From: an uncultured Isosphaeraceae bacterium
GTDB taxonomy: Bacteria > Planctomycetota > Planctomycetia > Isosphaerales > Isosphaeraceae
Length of the DNA: 64,000 bases
Direction: 5' to 3'
Assembly: GCA_945957605.1 (NCBI GenBank)
Contig: CAMFLR010000026.1
Coordinates: 34,487-98,486, forward strand
The position numbers were made by a program, and so were the translations under genes. Below the pieces are notes generated by a model that saw only the letters and a program-made list of their open reading frames with translations, made no database searches and was not told the DNA's origin. Numbering within the stretch: the stretch's first letter is position 1; each line of letters begins with the position of its first letter. Positions 42,580 to 50,516 of this stretch are shown piece by piece.

Positions 42580-44376
42580 CTAAGGTGGCGCAAGCAACGC
42601 TCGCCAGTTGATACGAATCTCAACTTCCTCACCCATTTCCGGAGGTATAAACGGCTCAAACCCTCCGTCGCGGTAACAAAGCCAATACAGCGAAGGCGAT
42701 TCGAGCGGCACATCGAACCGAAACTGCACCTCATCAGGCCGGTGATCATCGGTGAGCGAAATGATCGTTGCGGTCATGCCTGTAAGTTTCACCTGATCAC
42801 CCACCGCAAACGGTTTGCGTTCGCTCCGAAAAATGGCGTCAAGCGGGAAGCGGAGATATCCGCCTTCGGGGAGAATCGCCAGGGTGTGGTCGTCCACGCG
42901 CCGGATCGTCACCGAGACAATCGCCGGGGCTAATACGCGCAAGTTGTGTGGTAACGGCAGGCCATTCATCTCGCGTCGGAGCAGCACATAGTTGGCAATC
43001 ATCGTGCTCGGTGCGTTCACGACGACCAGCGTACGATTCTCAATCCCATCAAGCGGGAGCGTGATGTGCAGTCGATGTTCGACCCATCGGGGACCAATCG
43101 GATGTTCGGCACGAATCATCGTTGCGATTGGGGCGACGATCAGGTGCACGATAACGAGAAATCCCGCAAACACTTTCGACAACATTCTCAAGAGGCGATT
43201 GCCAATTCCGGCAAACGCATACGCCAAGAATTGCGCAAGCAACGCCGACGCGCCGATGCCAGCGAACGTGAGTAGTCGATCGCCCGGGATTGTGGCACTT
43301 ACGGGTACGGCTCCCAGGATCATGCCCATCGCCCAGAATCGTGCGAGCGAATCGCGCCGAAATAGTGCGAAAAGCATGGCGAAGAGAATTCCCAGGCTGG
43401 CGATCACGATCCCAAGAAACCATAGATTCGCGACACGGCCGAGTACGATTCCCAGGTCCGAGGGAATCGGTCCCCACTGGCCGAATAGCAAGATCGGCAA
43501 GCGTTGCGCGGCAGCGACGATGTAACGGCTGGTGTCGGTGATCGGATCGATATAGAGGCTGACATCTCGTACGCCATATCCCCATGAGGCCCGCAGAAAT
43601 GCCCAGGTGACGAAGGCGATCGCATACGGCCAGAGTGCCAGCAGTCCGCGACGCCAGTCGCGTGGGTCGGCCAGGAGTGCGTATGCACCAAGATAGGCAC
43701 ACGTCCCCACGCCTTCTTCTTTTGAGAAGAGCGCAGTCAGCAGCAAGAAGGGGGCAATCACGGCCGATCGCCATGATCCTTCGCGCCGCCACCGATCGTG
43801 ACAGATCAGCGACCAGACGCCAAACGTCGCCGCGACCAGCACGTTGCGATTGGCAATAAAACCGACTGTTGCGCCTCGGGCGTCGTCCACTGCAAAAGCA
43901 AGCGCGGCGAGGCCCGCGATCCAGGTTGGTCCGAGCATTCGTCTGTAGAATATCGCCACTGCCAGCACCGCCGCGCCGAGCCAGAGAATGCTGTGCGCGT
44001 GCATAAGCACCGGCGAGTTGGGCCAGAGTGCGTAGTCGAGCCGGTGGGTAAGAACTGTGGTCGCTTGCAGGAATTCGGCCTTGAGCGTCGGGTCGGTCCA
44101 CCAAGGGAAGAAACCAACGTCGATCAGCCGTCCCGTTCGTTCCGGGTCGCCGCGAAAGAAGCGAAACATTTCCGACGGACCACCCAGCAAGTCGCGAAAT
44201 TGCGACTGTTCCAGCAGCACAGCGCGATGGTACCAGTCATCGAGAATCCAGCCCGTGCGCAGCGACGGCAGCGCGAGAATCATCGCCAGGCATGCGACGA
44301 TCGCCGGAAACCAGCGCGATTGCAAAACTGCCCGCGAAGTCGCCCATAATCGGCGCGACTCGTCCGAACTTGCCAT
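42580..44376 (-). CDS. Polytopic membrane protein, unknown
   Basis: 598 residues. About ten to eleven membrane segments cover residues 22-425; the last 170 residues are soluble and beta-rich. An acidic ILDDWYHR motif in the first loop after helix one is GT-C-like, as is the overall plan. It may use polyprenyl-linked sugars, but nothing in the sequence proves this. GGAG lies about nine bases before the ATG. The gene is related in plan, though not obviously in sequence, to the one at 28477-30243. Confidence 0.78.
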   Translation of the reverse strand: MASSDESRRLWATSRAVLQSRWFPAIVACLAMILALPSLRTGWILDDWYHRAVLLEQSQFRDLLGGPSEMFRFFRGDPERTGRLIDVGFFPWWTDPTLKAEFLQATTVLTHRLDYALWPNSPVLMHAHSILWLGAAVLAVAIFYRRMLGPTWIAGLAALAFAVDDARGATVGFIANRNVLVAATFGVWSLICHDRWRREGSWRSAVIAPFLLLTALFSKEEGVGTCAYLGAYALLADPRDWRRGLLALWPYAIAFVTWAFLRASWGYGVRDVSLYIDPITDTSRYIVAAAQRLPILLFGQWGPIPSDLGIVLGRVANLWFLGIVIASLGILFAMLFALFRRDSLARFWAMGMILGAVPVSATIPGDRLLTFAGIGASALLAQFLAYAFAGIGNRLLRMLSKVFAGFLVIVHLIVAPIATMIRAEHPIGPRWVEHRLHITLPLDGIENRTLVVVNAPSTMIANYVLLRREMNGLPLPHNLRVLAPAIVSVTIRRVDDHTLAILPEGGYLRFPLDAIFRSERKPFAVGDQVKLTGMTATIISLTDDHRPDEVQFRFDVPLESPSLYWLCYRDGGFEPFIPPEMGEEVEIRINWRALLAPP

Positions 44377-44462
44377 GCCTGTCGCTCCAATTCCGCTACT
44401 CTTGGACGTTTGTCAGAGTAGCGAGAAGCGGAGCGAGTTTCCAGTCGGTACGATGCGAGCGA

Positions 44463-45416
44463 TCAGTTCCGCATCCGTGGGCCTTGCGATGGCACTGCGC
44501 TGCCGGGAACCTGGCTCTGGTAATGCGGAATATCGGCGCGGTTTGGCGTCGCTTGCGATTCGGCTTCGGCCTTGGCTGCCTTTTCCGCGGCTTCGGCGAG
44601 TTCGGGCCGGTTCGTTTTGCGATAGAGCTCGGCCTGTCGTTCGTAGATCTTGGTGACGAATTGCGAGTCGAACGCCCGCGCCACGCGGCTGGTTTTTTTG
44701 ATCAACGACACCACGCGCGAAAGGTAATTTTCGGCGTCGGACTCTTTCCCTTCGGCCAGCGATATCGCCGCCAGACCGTCGAGCGCGAAGATCTGCGAGG
44801 GGTTGTCGCTAGTGCCAACGGTGCGGCTATCGAGCGAATTTTGATAAAGCAGCCGCGCCTTGGAATAGGTTCGCTTGATCATATAAACCGCAGCCAGATC
44901 TTCCATCGAGTCGGCGGTTTCAAACGCGTTGGCGCCCAGGTGCGTACGGCAACTGGTCAGAATGCGCGAAAAAAGGTCCTCAGCCTCGTCGACCTCGTTC
45001 AGCTTGAGATCGATTGCCGCGACGGTGTACATCGACTGCGCCACCTGCATTGAATTCGGCCCGAACCACTTTTCCCGGACCGAAAGCGACCACTTCGCCA
45101 GCGGCAACGCCTCGGTATTCCGCCCCTCGCGATGGAGTACCCACGCCAGGTCGCCATAGCTTCGTGCAGCCAGTCGCGGGTCGGTCTCGAGCTCGGCGAC
45201 CGCAACTTCAATTGCCTTGTTGAAGCAATACTCGGCTTTAGTCAGCTTGTTCAGCGATAGTGCTTTCCAACCGGCCGAATGGTGGAAATACCAGTCGGAA
45301 AATTGGTAGGAATTAATCTTCCCCGGTTTCGGCGGATCGGCCGCCCGGGCGCATGGGACGGAGAAAACGAAGAGCGCGAACAAGATCGCGCGGCGGGACA
45401 CAACGGATGATCGCAT
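44463..45416 (-). CDS. Exported TPR protein
   Basis: 317 residues. The ATG at 45416 is preferred: GGAGG stands eight bases upstream and the signal peptide (SSVVSRRAILFALFVF...ARAA) begins there. Residues about 50-270 are TPR units of the kinesin-light-chain type with 40-residue spacing (YGDLAWVLHREGRNTEAL, TVAAIDLKLNEVDEAEDLF and so on). The tail is Ala/Glu-rich, then Pro/Gln-rich. A periplasmic scaffold of unknown partner. Confidence 0.85.
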   Translation of the reverse strand: MRSSVVSRRAILFALFVFSVPCARAADPPKPGKINSYQFSDWYFHHSAGWKALSLNKLTKAEYCFNKAIEVAVAELETDPRLAARSYGDLAWVLHREGRNTEALPLAKWSLSVREKWFGPNSMQVAQSMYTVAAIDLKLNEVDEAEDLFSRILTSCRTHLGANAFETADSMEDLAAVYMIKRTYSKARLLYQNSLDSRTVGTSDNPSQIFALDGLAAISLAEGKESDAENYLSRVVSLIKKTSRVARAFDSQFVTKIYERQAELYRKTNRPELAEAAEKAAKAEAESQATPNRADIPHYQSQVPGSAVPSQGPRMRN

Positions 45417-45599
45417 CACAAAAGCCTCCACATTCTCCTCATTCGAAATGATTATGCCGCGCCGATTTGATTCGACCCAGCGAAATCCTTCACAATTCCT
45501 GAATCACCGCCGGGCTGGGTTTGGGTCGAAAAGGTTGATATGCTCAAACTCAGGGGAAAAAGGGCAGAGCGTCGAGGCTCTTTGGCACGAGGCGCGTTG

Positions 45600-46841
45600 A
45601 TGTATCGACCAGGTAAGTGGATCGCCGGTTTGCTGTTGCTTCTGGCCGGCTGCGGCCTGGGAAGCCCTGTGCACTTTGTATCAAAGGCCGGCAATTACCA
45701 GATCGATATGCCGCGCAAGCCGAAAGAAACCACCCAGCAGATACCGTCGCAGCTCGGTCCGCTCGCCGGCCACACAGCGATGTGTGAAAACTCGGGCGGA
45801 GTTGTTTTCGGCGTAACTTATGCGGATCTTCCCAGTAATGTGGTCAATAACCGGTCGATCGACCCGATGCTCGAAGGTGCTTGCAGTGGGATGATCACGA
45901 GTACAAACGCAACACTGAAATCGAAGAAGACGATCTCTCTGGGAAACCGCCCGGGACGTGAGATCCATTTCACCGTTAAACCACCCAATACACGCGAGAT
46001 GGGGATAGGTGTCGCGCGTGTTTATCTCGAAGGCAACCGGATCTACCAACTCCTCGTGCTTGGCGGTGAGTCTCGTGTGAATCAAGCGGCCACCGAGGAG
46101 TATTTCGCATCGTTCCAAATCGGTATCGATCCCGCACCCGCCGAGAAGCCGAGCAAATCGCACCCACTGCCAGCGCCAGAATCGGAAGCGCAACCGCAGT
46201 CGCAACCAAGCGAAACCGAAGGGAACGAGATTCCCGTTCTCGCCGAAGGCGAAGGCCAAACTTCGTGGGGCAAGATCGAACATGCCGATCCCAAAACAAT
46301 CGTGCGCGTCGAAGGATCTGCCGCCACGATGGAGCTCGAGGGCCGGAGCTATCGGCTCGGACCGGAAAGCACGAACCCCGACGCCCCTTGCATCATGCGC
46401 CCGGTTTCCGGCGATTTTGTCGCCCAGGTGCGCGTGGTGGGCAACGACACGCCCGGAACCCATCCCGCTCCCGGCGAACCTGTTGCCTTTCACGGCGCGG
46501 GCTTGCTGCTGCGTGGAAAAGGCGGCGAGTTGATTCGCCTTGAACGCGCATCGTTCTATCGCGACGGTGTCGTTCGACGTTATGTACTGTTCGAGCAGCA
46601 CCTCACCGGTGCGCCGATGTACGGCCAAAATCTCGACTACGATGGTGGCCCGGTCTGGCTCAAGTTGGAACGCAAAGGGAACCAGGTGACCGGTTCGTTC
46701 AGCAGCGATGGCACCACATGGCGTTCCTTCGGTGTGATCAATTCGACCATCTCCGGCGGCGACATCGGTATTTGCACGATCAACACCGAAACCCTGCCGT
46801 TTCTGGCCTGCTATGAGGGACTCAATGTCCGATCACGCTGA
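45600..46841 (+). CDS. Lipoprotein with concanavalin-like (DUF1349-type) domain
   Basis: 413 residues. A lipobox LLAGC places the lipid-bearing Cys at residue 18. Residues about 25-180 are an uncharacterised beta-rich part; about 185-215 is a Pro/Glu-rich linker; 230-410 looks like a DUF1349 concanavalin-like sandwich (GDFVAQVRVVG, GLLLRGKGGE, VWLKLERKGNQVTGSFSSDG). Such domains bind carbohydrate. The last 17 bases overlap the aldo/keto reductase gene, so the two are co-translated. Confidence 0.85.
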   Translation: MYRPGKWIAGLLLLLAGCGLGSPVHFVSKAGNYQIDMPRKPKETTQQIPSQLGPLAGHTAMCENSGGVVFGVTYADLPSNVVNNRSIDPMLEGACSGMITSTNATLKSKKTISLGNRPGREIHFTVKPPNTREMGIGVARVYLEGNRIYQLLVLGGESRVNQAATEEYFASFQIGIDPAPAEKPSKSHPLPAPESEAQPQSQPSETEGNEIPVLAEGEGQTSWGKIEHADPKTIVRVEGSAATMELEGRSYRLGPESTNPDAPCIMRPVSGDFVAQVRVVGNDTPGTHPAPGEPVAFHGAGLLLRGKGGELIRLERASFYRDGVVRRYVLFEQHLTGAPMYGQNLDYDGGPVWLKLERKGNQVTGSFSSDGTTWRSFGVINSTISGGDIGICTINTETLPFLACYEGLNVRSR

Positions 46842-47847
46842 GAATCAGGGGCTGGAAACACGGATGCTCGGAACCGACGGACCGCCGGTAACGCGGTTGG
46901 GTCTCGGGTTGGCCGCGCTAGGACGTCCCGGTTACATCAACCTCGGCCATGCGGACGATCTGGTTCAAGGTCGCGATGTCCCTTCGATGGAAACCCAGGC
47001 GCATACGGTGCTCGACGCCGCCTATGCGGCTGGCGTGCGCTATTTCGACGCCGCGCGATCGTATGGAAAAGCCGAGGCATTTCTCGCGACATGGTTGATC
47101 TCGCGCGAAATTCGTCCCGGCGAGGTGACCATCGGCTCGAAATGGGGCTACGTTTACACGGCCGACTGGAAAATCGATGCCGACAAGCACGAGATCAAAT
47201 ATCACACGCTCGACAATCTTCGCACGCAGCGCGAGGAGACCGAAGCCCTCCTTGGCCCGTATTTGAACCTTTACCAGATTCACTCTGCAACGCTCGAAAG
47301 CGGCGTACTTACGAATCAACCGATTCTCGACGAGTTGGCGCGTTTGCGCGATGAGGGTATGCGTGTGGGATTATCGCTCAGCGGAGCAGCACAGCCGGAA
47401 ACCCTTCGTGCTGCAATGGCCGTGAAGATTGGTGGCCGTCGGCTTTTCGATTGCGTCCAGGCGACGTGGAACCTGCTTGAAACATCGGCTGGCGATGCGC
47501 TTCGCGAGGCGCACGCCGCTGGCATGGGCGTAATCATCAAGGAAGGTTTGGCGAACGGCCGGCTCACCTCGCGAAACGATGATCCATCATTCGCCGAGAA
47601 ACGTGTGTTGCTCGCGCGTGAAGCGCAGCAATTGGGAACCACGCTCGACGCCCTGTCGCTGGCGGCAGTACTGGCCAATCCGTGGGTTGATGTGGTTTTG
47701 AGCGGCGCGGCGACGGTCGAACAGTTGCAGTCCAATCTCGCGAGCGCGAATCTGAAGCTCGATGCTGCGATGCTCGAGCGGCTTCAAACTCTCGTCGAGC
47801 CGCCCGATCAATACTGGGCCAAACGTGCATCGCTACCCTGGAATTGA
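46825..47847 (+). CDS. Aldo/keto reductase
   Basis: 340 residues with the (beta/alpha)8 aldo/keto reductase layout. The catalytic set is visible: FDAARSYGKAE (Asp and Tyr), IGSKWGY (Lys) and YQIHSA (His). Near the C-terminus VVLSGAATVEQLQSNL is the cofactor-binding segment. It uses NADPH to reduce carbonyls. GAGGGA stands five bases before the ATG at 46825, inside the lipoprotein gene end. Substrate unknown. Confidence 0.93.
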   Translation: MSDHAENQGLETRMLGTDGPPVTRLGLGLAALGRPGYINLGHADDLVQGRDVPSMETQAHTVLDAAYAAGVRYFDAARSYGKAEAFLATWLISREIRPGEVTIGSKWGYVYTADWKIDADKHEIKYHTLDNLRTQREETEALLGPYLNLYQIHSATLESGVLTNQPILDELARLRDEGMRVGLSLSGAAQPETLRAAMAVKIGGRRLFDCVQATWNLLETSAGDALREAHAAGMGVIIKEGLANGRLTSRNDDPSFAEKRVLLAREAQQLGTTLDALSLAAVLANPWVDVVLSGAATVEQLQSNLASANLKLDAAMLERLQTLVEPPDQYWAKRASLPWN

Positions 47848-47855
47848 TGACGCGA

Positions 47856-48641
47856 TCACGGATGATGCGGCACAATCGCTTCGAGCATTGCATCGTGCAA
47901 ATGACCATTCGACGCCATCACGCTCGTCTTTGCCAGGCCGAGGGGGTTGCCGCGAGCGTCAGTTACCTTGCCGCCTGCTTCCTCGGCGAACAGCCGTCCG
48001 GCTGCGTAATCCCACGGTGAAAGTTGGTACTCGAAGTACGCACCGAATAATCCCGTGCCCACCATGCAGAGATCGAGCGCAGCCGTACCGAAGCGACGGA
48101 CGCCATGCACCTCGCGACGGATCACGTCGCCAATACCGGCGAGCGTCGCTTCCATCAGGGCGCCGCGATCGTACGGGAAGCCGACGCCGATCATCGTTTC
48201 ATCGAGACGTGTGCAATCGGAGACATGAACGCGTGTGCCGTTGAATAGCGCTCCGCCGCCGCGCGTGGCGATGTACCAATCGTTCGTGATCGGATTGAAA
48301 ATCACCCCAACTTCGGCCTGGCCGTTCTGGTAATAAGCGATCGACACCGCGAAATGAGGAATCTTGTGCGCGAAGTTGGCGGTGCCGTCGAGTGGGTCGA
48401 CGACCCAGAGCTTCTCGGCCTTCGTGCTGGCCTGATGTGCCTCTTCGCCGAGAATCGCGTGATCGGCAAAGTGACGGCGAATCACCTCGGCGACGGCATG
48501 TTCGGCCTCGACGTCAGCGTCGGACACGAGGTTGGCGACATCCTTGTTCCGCATGACGACGCCTTCGCGAAAGTGGCGCGAGAGCACGGAACCAGCGGCG
48601 TGGGCCGCTTCCTGGGCAACGGAAAGCTCGCGCGTCGACAT
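47856..48641 (-). CDS. Inositol monophosphatase family protein
   Basis: 261 residues. Metal-site motifs are all present: GEEA near residue 66, DPLDGTANF near 82-90 and the C-terminal WDYAAGRLFAEEAGG. The family hydrolyses inositol phosphate, or 3'-phosphoadenosine phosphate in CysQ. Cytoplasmic. AGAGGA stands eight bases before the ATG. It converges with the aldo/keto reductase gene eight bases away. Confidence 0.93.
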   Translation of the reverse strand: MSTRELSVAQEAAHAAGSVLSRHFREGVVMRNKDVANLVSDADVEAEHAVAEVIRRHFADHAILGEEAHQASTKAEKLWVVDPLDGTANFAHKIPHFAVSIAYYQNGQAEVGVIFNPITNDWYIATRGGGALFNGTRVHVSDCTRLDETMIGVGFPYDRGALMEATLAGIGDVIRREVHGVRRFGTAALDLCMVGTGLFGAYFEYQLSPWDYAAGRLFAEEAGGKVTDARGNPLGLAKTSVMASNGHLHDAMLEAIVPHHP

Positions 48642-48760
48642 GCAAACATCCTCTCGCGATCGTAAACGGACAGATCATCTCGGGGCGGGCTGATTATACT
48701 GAGAAAGGGGTAAATTCGTCTGCCCGAGCAAGATCCTGACACCTAGCCGACGAAAACCTC

Positions 48761-49207
48761 TTACGATGATTCGCGAGCGGGGTCGGGTTGAATAGGAGTT
48801 GAGTTCAGGTCGTTCCCGTTCGGCCGTTTACTCTTGGACATCAAACTCAAACATCGCTCACCCACAAATCTCGTGAGAGAAAGGGCGAGCCAGAAGAGAA
48901 ACCAGTCAAATACCAGTACCAGCCCTTCGAGGCCGCTGGGGCGGAATGTCATGTGACGAATCTGGCAGATCATTGCGGGAACGAGCGGCCAACCGTGCCA
49001 GAACATCGCGCTCGTAATGGGATCCAATCCGTCTGGCGTATCCTCACCCCAATCTTTCTGCAAGTCCGTCGGCCGAAGGTTCGCCCAGATCCAAACTCCG
49101 GTGAGCAAGATGAGAAAGTTCAACGTAATCAAGTGAACACTATACTTACGCCACGCGACGGCGCAAAGGGTGGCGAAGGCGACCACAAATACGAAAATGT
49201 AGGCCAT
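48761..49207 (-). CDS. Small membrane protein, unknown
   Basis: 148 residues with three hydrophobic segments (about 2-18, 25-42 and 90-112) and a charged C-terminal tail. No family recognised. A longer frame to 49438 exists, but the added 77 residues run through an intergenic hairpin repeat and look non-coding, so I start at the ATG at 49207. Confidence 0.6.
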   Translation of the reverse strand: MAYIFVFVVAFATLCAVAWRKYSVHLITLNFLILLTGVWIWANLRPTDLQKDWGEDTPDGLDPITSAMFWHGWPLVPAMICQIRHMTFRPSGLEGLVLVFDWFLFWLALSLTRFVGERCLSLMSKSKRPNGNDLNSTPIQPDPARESS

Positions 49208-49330
49208 CGATGTCGATCGCTTCGTGAAGAGCGAGTCGGAGAATATTCTCAGTCGACCATGTGCGAGACGGCAAGACAAGGCATTATTGAAACCACGCGT
49301 TTGAAATTTGAGACGCGAGGAATGGGTAAC

Positions 49331-49434
49331 CGGGACAACTCGTTGTCCCGATCGCGGATCGACAAGAGTGTATGGCAAGCTGTTTCGCTTTTCCCTCTTG
49401 TGGGTGCGCCACCTGGACAACAAAGTTGTCCAGG
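49331..49434. repeat. Pair of GGACAAC hairpins, family D
   Basis: Hairpin one: CGGGACAAC (49331-49339), two-base loop, GTTGTCCCG (49342-49350). Hairpin two: CCTGGACAAC (49412-49421), AAA loop, GTTGTCCAGG (49425-49434). They share the GGACAAC/GTTGTCC core and lie in the 303-base gap between divergent genes. A third half-copy (gttgtccc) follows near 49458. Confidence 0.75.
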
Positions 49435-49510
49435 CCACCCGATTGTTCAGATGTGCGTTGTCCCAGACGCGTATTTTCTACTTAACTCTTGAAGGAATTG
49501 AGCGCAATCT

Positions 49511-50419
49511 GTGGCAGCTTCAAAGGAAAAACTTCCGCGTGGCGTAACGGCTCTTCCAACCGAACGAGGTGGGCGAAAGTTTCGTGCGTCGATCAAACGC
49601 GGCAAGGGTGATGTCGTTCACCTGGGAATCTATGAAACACCCTGGCTCGCCGCATTTGCGTTTGATGTTGCGGTTCGTGCCATCGGTCGCGGCGACGGTT
49701 CCACGCTTGATATTCCGCACACGGAGCAGCCATCGGCCAATGATGTTTGGGAGATCAACGCGCGGGTGAAGCAAAGGCTGGGGCTTGAAGATCGGCCCGA
49801 GGAACACCGTCGTCATGCGCCTGCGCCCGAACAGCTTCTCAGCATCTTCGAGGTCGCGGTTCTCGGCTTCTGGAAGCATCAAGCGGCCGACGATTCGTGG
49901 GGCCATCCCGGCGCAGGTTTGGACACCGCGGCCTGGCAGCTCAACGCTGCTGCCGAGGCATTTTTCTGGTCGGCTGAGTCGGGTCATCCTGCGCCGATCG
50001 ACGTGATGAAGCGGCTGCTCACCCGCCGACTCGACGCTGTGTTCCGCCTCCAAAAACTGACGCGCGAAATCCTCGACGACGACGGCGACGAACCCCTGCG
50101 CATCGCCCGCTGGCTAGTTTATCCCGACAAGTTCGTCACCGGTCGCGGCCGAACGTTTGTTGAAGAAATTCGCACGCTTTATAGCGACATTTTCGCCGAC
50201 GAGGCCGAACGTAACACGTCTCACGCGCCTGGTGAGATGCCCGAGTGGGCCACGGTGCTGGGCTTGCTGCCGCCGTTCCGGCTCTCGAGAATCCGCGAGG
50301 CGTATCGAGCCCGTTCCCGAATCGTTCATCCCGACGTCGGTGGCAGCGATGCCGAGTTTATTCGCCTGAATGCGGCGTATGAGGAAGCGCGGGCGTATTG
50401 CGAGTCGCGCGGGTTGTAA
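49511..50419 (+). CDS. AP2-domain and J-domain fusion protein
   Basis: 302 residues. Residues about 10-69 read as an AP2/ERF-type DNA-binding domain: PRGVTALPTERGGRKF, then a strand with HLGIYETPWLAAFAFDVAV and the closing STLDIP, which follows the plant AP2 pattern of RGV, WLGxF, AAxAYD and LNFP. Residues about 105-235 are helical and unassigned. Residues about 247-297 are a compact J-domain with the HPD triad at 273-275 and YEEARAYC after it. Cytoplasmic. GTG start; a GAAGGA lies 15 bases upstream, so the start is moderately certain. It precedes the cytochrome/propeller gene by 97 bases. Role unknown. Confidence 0.8.
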   Translation: MAASKEKLPRGVTALPTERGGRKFRASIKRGKGDVVHLGIYETPWLAAFAFDVAVRAIGRGDGSTLDIPHTEQPSANDVWEINARVKQRLGLEDRPEEHRRHAPAPEQLLSIFEVAVLGFWKHQAADDSWGHPGAGLDTAAWQLNAAAEAFFWSAESGHPAPIDVMKRLLTRRLDAVFRLQKLTREILDDDGDEPLRIARWLVYPDKFVTGRGRTFVEEIRTLYSDIFADEAERNTSHAPGEMPEWATVLGLLPPFRLSRIREAYRARSRIVHPDVGGSDAEFIRLNAAYEEARAYCESRGL

Positions 50420-50516
50420 TCTGACGCTCGCCCTCACGCGATCGAGCCGTTACGATTGTGGCGGGGCGACGGTTCGCTCGCGCCCGATCCCGTCAAACGC
50501 CGAGGCGATCCGCACG

